The notes under the pieces: generated by a model
The model's database searches: none
What the model saw: only the letters and a program-made list of their open reading frames with translations
What the model was told of the DNA's origin: nothing
Position numbers and translations under genes: made by a program
Assembly (NCBI GenBank): GCA_023230925.1
Contig: JALNWK010000002.1
Coordinates: forward strand, 1-64,000
Origin: Limnochordia bacterium
GTDB taxonomy: Bacteria; Bacillota; Limnochordia; DUMW01
Reading direction: 5' to 3'
DNA length: 64,000 nt
In this document: positions 17,243-25,672 of the stretch, piece after piece
Layout of the letters: the number at the start of each line of letters is the position of its first letter
How positions within the stretch are numbered: the first letter of the stretch is position 1

Positions 17243-18079
17243 CTATTTACCACAACAGTGCTTATATTTCTTACCACTCCCACAAATACAAGGATCGTTA
17301 CGCCCTACTTTCGTCTTTCTTCGCGGTGGCTGAACTCGGTTTTTCCTCAGAACCTCGGCACCAATGGCGTTAAGCTCATCGTATCGGCGTTTGAACTCAG
17401 GGAAGTGACTCCCTTTCTCCCTCATAAAGCTATCAACAAAGGCAGCCACTTGCCTGTGCGGCATGGAGCAATCAAGAATCTCATAGTCGTATCGTCCTCT
17501 GGGATTCAACTTCATATTGATCGCAAGGGAGGGTCTCCGACGCTTAAGGTCTATAAAACTAAGAACCACGGACTCGCATGGACATTTTGGATCGGAACAG
17601 TATTGATCGTCCACCAAGTACTCCGTATCCCCCATACGAAATATAACGGGGTTGGCTTCAGGGTGTAATTCCGCATAGCCAATAGTGCCCTGATCAGCAA
17701 TCGTCTGAACCGGGATAAACTCGGCGGGGTTTTCGCGTCCGTATTGCCGCGCTTTCTGCCGTCTTTCCAGAATGTCATCCTTTACATCCGGGAGAATACC
17801 CGAAGTGAACTCTTGGAGGATCTTGTTGTATACACGAGTAGTAACGCCATTTACTTCTTTCTTGGTAACTGCCCACGTCTTGAGATCAACAGAGACTAAG
17901 AATAGTCTTCGCAGACTTTCCTCATGTGCTAGGAATTCAAGCACCGCATCTTCGCAGGAACACAACGGATTAAGGCAATAGTGATCAACGATGAGCACCA
18001 GTGAATCTATATCGGAAAACTCTGCACCTGCGAGTACTACATCTGAGTCCTTCCCTGTGATGACTCCATACGCTAACAT
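17243..18079 (-). CDS. SEC-C zinc-motif protein with duplicated Cys-rich module
   Basis: A protein of about 278 residues ending in a SEC-C motif (GRNDPCICGSGKKYKHCCGK), the zinc-binding tail first known from SecA that also occurs on many standalone proteins. Upstream there are two copies of a D-x-Y-C-x-x-P-x-C-x-C-E-x-x-V-L-x-F pattern: DHYCLNPLCSCEDAVLEF near residue 35 and DQYCSDPKCPCESVVLSF near residue 160. This suggests an internal duplication with its own metal sites. GGGAGGTG lies 9 bases before the ATG at 18079, so the longer GTG start at 18106 is rejected. It stands alone between the rpsB promoter and the ribU riboswitch. The function is unknown. Confidence 0.8.
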   Translation of the reverse strand: MLAYGVITGKDSDVVLAGAEFSDIDSLVLIVDHYCLNPLCSCEDAVLEFLAHEESLRRLFLVSVDLKTWAVTKKEVNGVTTRVYNKILQEFTSGILPDVKDDILERRQKARQYGRENPAEFIPVQTIADQGTIGYAELHPEANPVIFRMGDTEYLVDDQYCSDPKCPCESVVLSFIDLKRRRPSLAINMKLNPRGRYDYEILDCSMPHRQVAAFVDSFMREKGSHFPEFKRRYDELNAIGAEVLRKNRVQPPRRKTKVGRNDPCICGSGKKYKHCCGK

Positions 18080-18536
18080 CCTTACATACACCTCCCGATT
18101 AGGCACGGCTATACCGCCGCTACTTGATCGCTCCTGAACTTTTCTACAGTTGCGTCCTTGCTCAACTTAATGTGTTCTGGAGAAGTATTCAACTAAGAAT
18201 CGATTAATCCTGCAGACTCTCAATCCAGGCTCTACCCGCGGGTTTTCATCAATGGGCCCCCGGTCCCATGCCTTTTCGGGTACCTAGCACAACAGGAAAC
18301 AGGCCCTGTTACCCCCCTCACTCTGAAATCATCTCGCTTATCTCGCATTATTGTACCCCATGAATTGACATTATATCCAAATAGAGCGAGCAAACCAAAA
18401 TCATCGGAAGCACTTGTCGTATCCCAAGGCAAACGCGGACATACCGCGCATTCTTCCTTAGATAATGCCGGCTTCAAGCAGAGAGCCGTAATATGCCTTT
18501 TCTCGAATTAAGGATTACTCACAGGGCGCGGGGGTA
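18080..18536. other. Intergenic stretch without a supported gene
   Basis: About 450 bases between the SEC-C gene and the ribU promoter. A minus-strand frame at 18232-18477 lacks a Shine-Dalgarno and any recognisable motif. No RNA gene, repeat or strong hairpin was found. Confidence 0.5.
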
Positions 18537-18565
18537 TTGACCTTGATGCCTACTCTCATTATAAT
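18537..18565 (+). promoter_or_regulatory. Sigma-A promoter of ribU
   Basis: TTGACC (18537-18542) and a perfect TATAAT (18560-18565) are separated by 17 bases. The -10 box ends 8-9 bases before the first helix of the FMN riboswitch, so transcription would start at the aptamer. Confidence 0.9.
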
Positions 18566-18573
18566 GTAATTGA

Positions 18574-18700
18574 TGCTTCGGGGCGGGGTGGAAATCCCCA
18601 CCGGCGGTAAAGCAGCCCTAGTGCTGATGAGCCCGCGAGCGTAAGCTGAACCGGTTAGATCCCGGTGCCGACGGTATAGTCCGGATGAGAGAAGCGAAGT
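18574..18700 (+). ncRNA. FMN riboswitch (RFN element)
   Basis: The conserved RFN landmarks appear in order: GGGGCGGGGTGGAAATCCCC, ACCGGCGGTAAAG, TGATGAGCCCGCGAGC, CCGGTTAGATCCCGGTGCCGAC, and GGTATAGTCCGGATGAGAGA. The closing helix pairs GCTTC near 18575 with GAAGC near 18692. It lies between a consensus promoter and a terminator hairpin, so FMN binding should favour termination and lower ribU expression when flavin is plentiful. Confidence 0.97.
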
Positions 18701-18718
18701 ATAACATATGGTTGCTTC

Positions 18719-18751
18719 TCGCGCCCCCCGAAAGTGGGGCGTTTTCTTTTT
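18719..18751 (+). terminator. Intrinsic terminator of the FMN riboswitch
   Basis: Arms CGCCCC and GGGGCG flank a short loop (CCGAAAGT) and are followed by TTTTCTTTTT. It sits directly after the aptamer and before the ribU ribosome-binding site, and is the likely OFF-state expression platform. Confidence 0.9.
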
Positions 18752-18792
18752 GCCATCCAGCATCAATTCATTTGAGCATGGAGGTTTGCAAG

Positions 18793-19377
18793 GTGAAAAG
18801 AGATTCTATTCATCAAATGGTAACATTGGCCATGTTGGCCGCAGTGTCTGTTGTACTCATGTATTTAGTCCGCTTCCCACTCTTTGCTGCAGCACCATTC
18901 CTAGAATACGATATGGCTGATGTGCCAATCTTAATCGGGACTTTTCTGTTTGGTCCTTGGAGTGGCTTGCTTTTGACTATCGTTGTGTCGATCCTGCAAG
19001 GCGTGACTGTCTCAGCAGGAAGTGGTTGGATTGGTATTCTCATGCACATTGTGGCCACCGGTACCTTCGTCGTGGTGGCTGGGCTAATGTACCAGGCCCG
19101 GCGGACCCGGATTAACGCGATCTTTGCCCTAATCTGTGGTTCACTGGCCATGACTTTGATGATGATCCCATTGAACTTGATCTTTACAGTATATTTCATG
19201 GGCGTTCCTCGGGAAACGGTGGTCTCCATGTTGGTGCCCATCATTATCCCCTTTAACTTAATCAAGGCTGTTATTAACTCCGGCGTTACCTTTGCCGTAT
19301 ACAAGCCGATTTCCCGCAGTGTGGCTCGGCTGACCTCCTTGGAGCTACCTGAGGTTAGCACGGACCGGAAAATGTAA
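18793..19377 (+). CDS. ribU: Riboflavin ECF transporter substrate-binding subunit
   Basis: RibU is the S component of an energy-coupling factor importer for riboflavin. It is about 194 residues with five to six membrane helices and the typical early segment VTLAMLAAVSVVLMYLVRF followed by EYDMADVPILIGTFLFGP, where family members bind the isoalloxazine ring. GGAGG lies 8 bases before a GTG at 18793, which I take as the start; earlier in-frame starts would run through the terminator. The FMN riboswitch directly upstream confirms the substrate. The ECF A/A'/T module is not in the window. Confidence 0.95.
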   Translation: MKRDSIHQMVTLAMLAAVSVVLMYLVRFPLFAAAPFLEYDMADVPILIGTFLFGPWSGLLLTIVVSILQGVTVSAGSGWIGILMHIVATGTFVVVAGLMYQARRTRINAIFALICGSLAMTLMMIPLNLIFTVYFMGVPRETVVSMLVPIIIPFNLIKAVINSGVTFAVYKPISRSVARLTSLELPEVSTDRKM

Positions 19378-19423
19378 AAGGAAAGCCATACGCCCTGCCG
19401 TGGAAGGCAGCAGGAATCATGTT

Positions 19424-19461
19424 CACCAAGGGAGGGGCTGGTACCTGCCTCTCCTTTGGTG
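19424..19461. terminator. Long hairpin between ribU and hslU
   Basis: Arms CACCAAGGGAGGGGC and GCCTCTCCTTTGGTG pair over 15 positions with two G-T wobbles around an 8-base loop. No clear T-run follows on either strand. Its place between convergent genes suggests a transcription end or mRNA-stabilising structure. Confidence 0.45.
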
Positions 19462-19566
19462 CGATTGGATCGTTGACGCAAGGAAGCTCCTTGCTCTAAA
19501 AATATGCCCCATTAGCCATGCTTGTTCCCGAGGGCTTCAAACGGCATGATGCTTCTTCATCAAGGA

Positions 19567-20967
19567 TTACAATACGTAACGACTCAGGTCCTGATCTGCA
19601 ACAATACTACCTAATTTGTCCACGACATACTCTTTGGTGATCCCTATTGTTTGCCCACTAAGATCTGGAGCAGCAAAGGAGAGTTCCTCTAGGAGTTTCT
19701 CCATAATTGTATGCAACCTGCGAGCACCAATATCCTCAGTTCCCTCGTTTACTAGTCTGGCAATGGATGATATCTCCTTGATGGCCTCCTCGGTGAAATC
19801 CACCGTGACACCTTCTGTGGCTAGCAGCGCTTGATACTGCTTGAGCAACGCGTTTTGGGGTTCTGTGAGGATGCGGATGAAATCGGCTTCAGTTAGACTA
19901 GATAGCTCTACCCGAATGGGAAAACGCCCCTGCAACTCAGGGATCAAGTCAGAAGGCTTTGCTGTATGAAAGGCGCCTGCAGCAATAAACAGGATATGGT
20001 CCGTCTTTACCGGGCCGTATTTGGTCATCACCGTGGAGCCCTCCACCACAGGGAGAATATCCCGCTGGACCCCTTCTCTTGAGACATCTGGACCGTGGGT
20101 TGAACCCGCCTGGGCAATTTTGTCGATCTCATCCAGGAATACAATGCCTGAGGTCTCCACTCGATGAATCGCTTCAGCAACAACTTCATCATGATCCAGC
20201 AGTTTGCGGGCTTCCTCCTGGATCAGTAGCTGACGAGCCTTTTTCACCGGTAGTGTCTTCTTAACCTTTTTCTTGGGCATCATATCCCCGAGCACATCCT
20301 GAAAGTTTACACCTAGTTCCTCCACACCGGATTCGGTAAAAATCTCAAAAACCGGCAGGGCCCGATCTTCGGTCTCCAGTTCAACCAGCTGTTCTTCCAG
20401 TTCGCCCTTCTTTAAGGCATCTTCCATCTCCTGGCGAAACTGAACAATCTGCTCCCTTTTGTGCGGCTCTTGCTCTTCATTCTCAGATAAGCTCTCCCGT
20501 TGACCGGATAACTGCAAGAATGCATCAAACGGGCCCTTGGCCTTCCTGCTCCTTGGCAACGGAGCTAGTAAATCCAAAAGCCGTTCCTCGGCTAAGACCC
20601 TGGCTTTTTCCTCCACCTGGACCATTTTCTCCGTCTCTACCATACTAATGCCTATCCGCAGGAGGTCCCTAATCATAGACTCCACGTCCCGACCTACATA
20701 GCCAACTTCGGTAAACTTGGTGGCTTCCACTTTAATAAATGGCGCATTGGCAAGGCGAGATAGGCGCCGGGCGATCTCGGTCTTACCAACACCGGTTGGA
20801 CCTATCATGAGGATGTTCTTTGGTACCACTTCCTCAGCCAATTCATCGGGTAGCTTCAGGCGGCGGTACCGGTTGCGCAGGGCAACTGCTACAGCCCGTT
20901 TTGCACTTTCCTGGCCGATGATATACTTATCTAGTTCGGCAACAATCTCCTTAGGAGTAAATTCCAT
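19567..20967 (-). CDS. hslU: HslUV protease ATPase subunit
   Basis: HslU (ClpY) is the AAA+ unfoldase of the HslUV protease. The Walker A GPTGVGKTEIARRLS is near residue 58 of the adopted frame, and Walker B is in GIVFLDEIDKIA. A charged I-domain insertion separates the two, and the sensor-2/C-terminal tail ends DLSRYVL for docking on HslV. AGGAGG precedes the ATG at 20967 by 8 bases; the 19 extra residues of the longest frame overlap hslV and are rejected. About 466 residues, standard size. Confidence 0.97.
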   Translation of the reverse strand: MEFTPKEIVAELDKYIIGQESAKRAVAVALRNRYRRLKLPDELAEEVVPKNILMIGPTGVGKTEIARRLSRLANAPFIKVEATKFTEVGYVGRDVESMIRDLLRIGISMVETEKMVQVEEKARVLAEERLLDLLAPLPRSRKAKGPFDAFLQLSGQRESLSENEEQEPHKREQIVQFRQEMEDALKKGELEEQLVELETEDRALPVFEIFTESGVEELGVNFQDVLGDMMPKKKVKKTLPVKKARQLLIQEEARKLLDHDEVVAEAIHRVETSGIVFLDEIDKIAQAGSTHGPDVSREGVQRDILPVVEGSTVMTKYGPVKTDHILFIAAGAFHTAKPSDLIPELQGRFPIRVELSSLTEADFIRILTEPQNALLKQYQALLATEGVTVDFTEEAIKEISSIARLVNEGTEDIGARRLHTIMEKLLEELSFAAPDLSGQTIGITKEYVVDKLGSIVADQDLSRYVL

Positions 20968-20969
20968 GC

Positions 20970-21518
20970 TTACGCGCCTCCTAATAATTCTTCCACTGTA
21001 ATATTCTCGTTTGTGTACACGCAAATACCTGCCGCGATCCGAATAGCCTCCTTGGCAATCTCTGCAGCACTAAGATCCGTATGCAAGAACAAAGCCTGAC
21101 AAGCCGCCTGGGCATAGGATCCTCCGGACCCAATGCCAATAAAGTCATCGTCGGGCTCAATAATCTCACCGGTTCCTGAAATGACAAGCAGGTGCTCCTG
21201 ATCCATTACAACCAGGAGAGCTTCCAGCTGACGGAGCATGCGATCCGTCCGCCATTCCTTGGCCAGTTCCACCGCGGCACGGGTTAAGTTGCCGTGATAC
21301 TGCTCCAGTTTTCCTTCGAACTTATCGAAGAGGGTGAAGGCATCAGCGGCAGTTCCGGCAAAACCAGCTAGCACTTTCCCTTGGTAAAGACGACGCACCT
21401 TTTTGGCCTTGTGCTTCATAATCGTCTTCTCGCCGAAAGTAACCTGACCATCTCCGGCAATAGCGGCGGAGTCTCCTCTTCTCACCGCCACAATAGTGGT
21501 GCTATGGAAAGTAGTCAT
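20970..21518 (-). CDS. hslV: HslUV protease proteolytic subunit
   Basis: HslV (ClpQ) is the proteasome-like threonine protease partner of HslU. The N-terminus MTTFHSTTIVAVRRGD contains the TTIVAVR sequence whose first Thr becomes the nucleophile after processing, unlike Bacillus CodW. AGDGQVTFGEKTIMK and GSGGSYAQAACQAL are conserved family segments. It is 182 residues and ends 2 bases before the hslU start. Order topA-xerC-hslV-hslU matches the Bacillus cod locus, but codY does not follow. Confidence 0.96.
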   Translation of the reverse strand: MTTFHSTTIVAVRRGDSAAIAGDGQVTFGEKTIMKHKAKKVRRLYQGKVLAGFAGTAADAFTLFDKFEGKLEQYHGNLTRAAVELAKEWRTDRMLRQLEALLVVMDQEHLLVISGTGEIIEPDDDFIGIGSGGSYAQAACQALFLHTDLSAAEIAKEAIRIAAGICVYTNENITVEELLGGA

Positions 21519-21534
21519 AGGGCATTCCTCCTAG

Positions 21535-22434
21535 TTAGCTTCGCGGATGGGCCATATTATGCACTGCTTTAAGATGAGTCTTATCTACACGGGTATAGAT
21601 CTGAGTAGTTGACAGTTTCTCGTGTCCAAGGAGCTCCTGTACGCATCTTAAGTCGCACCCGCCAATTAACAAGTGCGTCGCAAAGGAATGACGCAGCGTG
21701 TGGGGAGAGACATCATTTCGCGCAATGGCTGTTTCCGCGTGTTTTTTTATGATCTTTTGGATGCCCCGGGTGGACAAGGACCCACCACGGTAATTAAGGA
21801 AAAGGATATTTGTCTGTTTCGTACTTTTCGTCAATAGACACTTTCGCGCATCATTAATGTAGCGTTCTAAGGCGCGAGCAGCTTCCTCACCAAATAGGGC
21901 GATGCGCTGTTTCCGGCCTTTACCATAGACCCGTAGCTGCTTTGTGGAGAGATCTAAATGTGGTAATCGCAAAGAAGCAAGTTCGCTTAGGCGAATCCCT
22001 GCCCCGTAAAAAAGCTCTAGGATAGCCCGGTTCCGTTGACCGAGGGTAGTATCATCACAGGATTCCATCAAAAGTTGAATCTCCCCGCCCTTGAGCACTG
22101 TGGGCAAGGGACGTTCGGTCTTAGGACGGGCAATGTGCAGGGCGGGATTCTCAGCAATAATACCCCGGGTATAAAGATAGTTGAAGAAGGCACGGACAGC
22201 TGCAAGCTTCCTCCCAATGGTGGTCTTGGTCAGATCCCGTCTCCACAGGGAAGCAAGATACCAACGGATGAGATCCTGGTCTATCTTCTTAATGTCCACA
22301 CAGTCCTCACCAAACCAGGAGATACAAAACTCGTGGAAATCCACAACATCCCGGGCGTAGGCGACTACCGTATGCTCACTATAATTGCGCTCAGCCTGTA
22401 GATATACTATGAACTCATCGATGTAGCCATCCAC
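21535..22434 (-). CDS. xerC: Tyrosine recombinase XerC
   Basis: A 299-residue tyrosine recombinase with the SAM-like core-binding N-terminus (DEFIVYLQAERNYSEHTVVA) and a catalytic domain carrying the first Arg (YGAGIRLSELASL), Lys (GKGRKQR), the HTLRHSFATHLL box, LGHEKLSTTQIYTRV with the second His, and the nucleophilic Tyr in TQIYTRV. Its fixed place between topA and hslV marks it as the chromosome-dimer resolvase (CodV/XerC type) rather than a phage integrase. No dif site was recognised in the window. Confidence 0.93.
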   Translation of the reverse strand: MDGYIDEFIVYLQAERNYSEHTVVAYARDVVDFHEFCISWFGEDCVDIKKIDQDLIRWYLASLWRRDLTKTTIGRKLAAVRAFFNYLYTRGIIAENPALHIARPKTERPLPTVLKGGEIQLLMESCDDTTLGQRNRAILELFYGAGIRLSELASLRLPHLDLSTKQLRVYGKGRKQRIALFGEEAARALERYINDARKCLLTKSTKQTNILFLNYRGGSLSTRGIQKIIKKHAETAIARNDVSPHTLRHSFATHLLIGGCDLRCVQELLGHEKLSTTQIYTRVDKTHLKAVHNMAHPRS

Positions 22435-22449
22435 GTTCTTCTCCCCACC

Positions 22450-24504
22450 CTAGGGCCGATACTTACACTCCTTGTTGCTGCAAATGACATAGCTGTTACC
22501 CTTCTGCTGTCTTTTCACCATAAACTCACCGCATTTAGGACACTTCTCTCCCGTAGGCTCCACCCAGCTGGTAAAGTCACATTCTGGATAGTTGGAACAG
22601 CCATAAAACAGGCGCCCTTTCTTGCTCCGCCGCTTCACCACTTGACCACCGCATTTGGGACAGTCCACGCCCACCTCTTCTAGAATCGGCTTCGTATTCC
22701 GACACTCGGGAAAACCCGGACAAGCCAGGAAGGGCCCAAAACGCCCATGTTTGACCACCATATTCTTACCGCAGTTCTCACAGACCTCATCAGTGACCTC
22801 ATCGGGGATTTCGATCTGTTCGATCGAACTCATGGCCTTCTGCAAAGTTTCATCGAAGGGCTGGTAAAATTCATCAATCACCTTCGTCCAGTCCTCTTGA
22901 TTTAACTCAATGGCATCGAGTTTCTCCTCCATGTTGGCGGTAAACTCCACATCCACGATGTCAGGGAAGTGTTCTGTTAGTAATGCGACAACCACTTGGC
23001 CCAAATCCGTGGGAACAAAGCGTTTGTCCTCAAAAACCACATAGCCCCGTTTCTGGATGGTTTGCGTAATCTGGGCATAGGTACTTGGACGACCAATCCC
23101 CAACTCTTCCATGGTCTTAACTAACATGGCCTCACTATAGCGCGGTGGCGGATTGGTAAAATGCTGCTCCGGCTTTAGTTTCTGGCATCTAACCTTCTCT
23201 CCCTTGGCTAAGTCAGGCAGCAGCTCTTCCTTAAAGGTGTAATCACTCCGGGCCTTGGTGAAACCTGGAAAACGAACAGTAGAGCCTGTAGCTCGAAACA
23301 TATAGTCAAAGGCCTCAATATCTACTGACATCATGTCAAGCACCGCCGGTGCCATTTGACTGGCCACAAACCGTTCCCAGATTAGTTTATACAAACGATA
23401 TTGGTCTCTGGTTAAATGCTCCTTTACTTCATCGGGCAAACGTTGCACACTGGTGGGCCGAATCGCTTCGTGGGCCCCTTGGGCCGTAGCCCGAGACTTA
23501 TATACAGGAGGACGGCTAGGTGCATATTCTTTACCATATAAGGATCTAATTAGATCAGCCGCTTCGCTTTGGGCCTGATCAGCCACCCTTGTTGAGTCGG
23601 TACGGATATAGGTGATTAGACCAACAGTCCCCGCCGTACCAATATCCAATCCTTCGTATAACTGCTGGGCAATCCGCATCGTTTTTTGCGCGCCAAACCC
23701 CAGTTTCGTTGAAGCATCCTGTTGCAGGGTGCTAGTAATAAAGGGTGCAGAGGGTTTCCTTTGTCTTTGTCTTGTCTGCACCGATGTAACGATGTATTCG
23801 GCTTTCTCCAAGTCAGCCAATACCTGATTTGCCGTTGTTTCATTCTTTATTTCAAATTTTTTGCCCGCTTTACGACGTAACTGGGCTTGGAACTTCTGAC
23901 CATCCTCTCGGGCTAAGAAAGCGGCAATCGTCCAGTATTCCTCGGGGACAAATTGCTCAATTTCGGCTTCACGGTCACAAATCAACCGTACAGCCACCGA
24001 TTGTACCCGCCCGGCACTAAGACCTTTTCTCACCTTGGCCCAAAGCAGGGGACTCAACTTATAGCCCACAAGCCGGTCTAATACCCTTCTCGCTTGCTGG
24101 GCATCCACGAGACGTTGATCAATCTGACGGGGCTGTTTCAGTGCTGCCTGAACAGCCTGCTTCGTAATCTCATTAAACTCAATCCGGATCTCATCATTCT
24201 GATCAAGATCTAAGGCATGGGCCAAATGCCAGGAAATGGCCTCCCCTTCCCGGTCCGGGTCTGTTGCCAAATACACCCGATCCACTTGTTTGCTGGTTTT
24301 CCGTAAGTCCTGCAAAATCGGGCCCCGCCCGCGAATGGTAATATACTTTGGTGTATATCCATTATCTACATCAACCCCCAGCTGACTGCGAGGCAGATCC
24401 CGTACATTTCCCTGAGATGCTTTGACCACATAGTTCCTACCTAGGAATTTGCTAATGGTCCTGGCTTTCGCTGGGGATTCCACAATAACCAGCGACTTCG
24501 ACAC
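22450..24504 (-). CDS. topA: DNA topoisomerase I
   Basis: A type IA topoisomerase relaxing negative supercoils. It has the TOPRIM domain (KSLVIVESPAKARTISKFLG, later DPDREGEAISWHLA), the catalytic Tyr in GLITYIRTDSTR, and three C-terminal four-cysteine zinc ribbons (around CENCGKNMV, CPKCGGQVV, CPKCGEFMV). GGAGG lies 7 bases before a GTG at 24504 that gives the family-like VSKSLVIVESP start, preferred over the ATG at 24528. About 684 residues. It follows smg by 33 bases in the same direction. Confidence 0.97.
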   Translation of the reverse strand: MSKSLVIVESPAKARTISKFLGRNYVVKASQGNVRDLPRSQLGVDVDNGYTPKYITIRGRGPILQDLRKTSKQVDRVYLATDPDREGEAISWHLAHALDLDQNDEIRIEFNEITKQAVQAALKQPRQIDQRLVDAQQARRVLDRLVGYKLSPLLWAKVRKGLSAGRVQSVAVRLICDREAEIEQFVPEEYWTIAAFLAREDGQKFQAQLRRKAGKKFEIKNETTANQVLADLEKAEYIVTSVQTRQRQRKPSAPFITSTLQQDASTKLGFGAQKTMRIAQQLYEGLDIGTAGTVGLITYIRTDSTRVADQAQSEAADLIRSLYGKEYAPSRPPVYKSRATAQGAHEAIRPTSVQRLPDEVKEHLTRDQYRLYKLIWERFVASQMAPAVLDMMSVDIEAFDYMFRATGSTVRFPGFTKARSDYTFKEELLPDLAKGEKVRCQKLKPEQHFTNPPPRYSEAMLVKTMEELGIGRPSTYAQITQTIQKRGYVVFEDKRFVPTDLGQVVVALLTEHFPDIVDVEFTANMEEKLDAIELNQEDWTKVIDEFYQPFDETLQKAMSSIEQIEIPDEVTDEVCENCGKNMVVKHGRFGPFLACPGFPECRNTKPILEEVGVDCPKCGGQVVKRRSKKGRLFYGCSNYPECDFTSWVEPTGEKCPKCGEFMVKRQQKGNSYVICSNKECKYRP

Positions 24505-24536
24505 ACTGCCACCTCCAAAATCTGGCACTAGTTCTA

Positions 24537-25025
24537 TTAATTTAACTGACCTAGTATTTTATCTTTGGAACCTGGTCCAAGAATTGGTGTGGTTGCAAGA
24601 AGGATAGCTCTTCCTTCATCCTCGACCACTTGACTTAAAATCCATTTCAGCTCCCTAACGCCCACTTCCTCCAACTCAAGTACATCTACCTCGGTAAGAA
24701 TGGCCTCGAACTCATCGGCGGTCAAAAGCTTCGCACCGTAGAGTCTTAGTAACCATTCTTGGGCATCTTCCCGTAGTTTTGCTCGTTCCTGTGGCGAGAA
24801 AACCCTGATGGCATCACCATGGCAATCTACCACATCACGTTTTTGCATCTTTTCCTTGAGAATCTCTGGAAGGTTCAGGATGAACTGAAACGCTGCATCA
24901 ATATCGTCCATTTGGTAGCCTTGTTCAATTAGGTCTTGAACCATATCAATACCATCGTTGTGTTCATTATCCATTAATGCGAATTCGATCATGTTCATGA
25001 CTATTTCGATGACCTTAGCATTCAT
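24537..25025 (-). CDS. smg: Smg family (DUF494) protein
   Basis: A 162-residue all-helical protein matching the DUF494/Smg family. The N-terminal IEIVMNMIEFALMDN helix, the YQMDDIDAAFQFILNL segment, FSPQERAKLREDAQEWLLRL and the VRELKWILSQVV region align well with E. coli Smg (which has YTPEECERLDAS and LEDLKWVILMVL at equivalent places). In proteobacteria smg lies between dprA and topA; here it is again directly upstream of topA. The function is not established. It appears to be first in the topA-xerC-hslVU run. Confidence 0.85.
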   Translation of the reverse strand: MNAKVIEIVMNMIEFALMDNEHNDGIDMVQDLIEQGYQMDDIDAAFQFILNLPEILKEKMQKRDVVDCHGDAIRVFSPQERAKLREDAQEWLLRLYGAKLLTADEFEAILTEVDVLELEEVGVRELKWILSQVVEDEGRAILLATTPILGPGSKDKILGQLN

Positions 25026-25280
25026 TCCCCTGCCACCCCTCTAAAGGCAAATCGCGGCGTCCCTTTACATTACGTCAGCAACATCCCTTTGGTCACCGAC
25101 TTGACCTAAGACTGGAATCACTTTCCACCCCTACATTTTCCTTAGATTATATCAGAAGGAGATTGAAATACAAGTGACCCCAACGCCAAACCTTGCCTTT
25201 ATTAACCCCGTGTGTAGATTATTGTCCATAGGAGCGGTGTTTTCCTTCTTTCTATTACTGGAATTTCTGCTGTATGTCGA

Positions 25281-25547
25281 TCATTGCTGTTCATCTCCCT
25301 CGAACTCTGCACTAAGGTTCTCCAACAGCTTTCGCAAATCCTCTTCCCATTGTACTTCATAGTTGTCCAGTTCATCCTGTCTGACCAAGGAGCCCGAGGC
25401 ACAGTTGCTGCATTCCAGTCCGAAGACGTCGCCTCTTTTGCCCTTGACGATGTGGGGCGTATCTGCATTGCAGATGGGACAGTTATAGATCCTTGCTTGC
25501 ACCACTCCAGGTACCACCACAACGATTACCCCTTTCCATGGTATCAA
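25281..25547 (-). CDS. Small zinc-ribbon protein
   Basis: An 88-residue frame with one zinc ribbon, YNCPICNADTPHIVKGKRGD followed by LECSNCASG, i.e. two C-x2-C knuckles about 20 residues apart, then an acidic helical tail (WEEDLRKLLENLSAEFEGDE). The N-terminus is uncertain: AAAGGGG sits 8 bases before a GTG that would remove nine residues, and another GTG lies just before QARIYNC. It is probably cytosolic and may bind nucleic acid or protein partners. It lies divergent to the GT4 gene, with no conserved neighbour that reveals a role. Confidence 0.65.
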   Translation of the reverse strand: MIPWKGVIVVVVPGVVQARIYNCPICNADTPHIVKGKRGDVFGLECSNCASGSLVRQDELDNYEVQWEEDLRKLLENLSAEFEGDEQQ

Positions 25548-25672
25548 CGGTATCTGGACTTAGCTTATACCACATCGACAAAAGCTAATCCTACAGGATA
25601 ATGTGGCAGATACCGCGAACATCACCTTGGAAAATCGTCTTATAAACCTCCAATATTGGTAATACTACAACC

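Noticed and set aside
18232..18477. 81-residue minus-strand frame upstream of the riboswitch
   Set aside because: Lacks a ribosome-binding site and family features; composition looks random.
21535..22434. Phage or element integrase
   Set aside because: The topA-xerC-hslVU context and length identify it as the housekeeping XerC.
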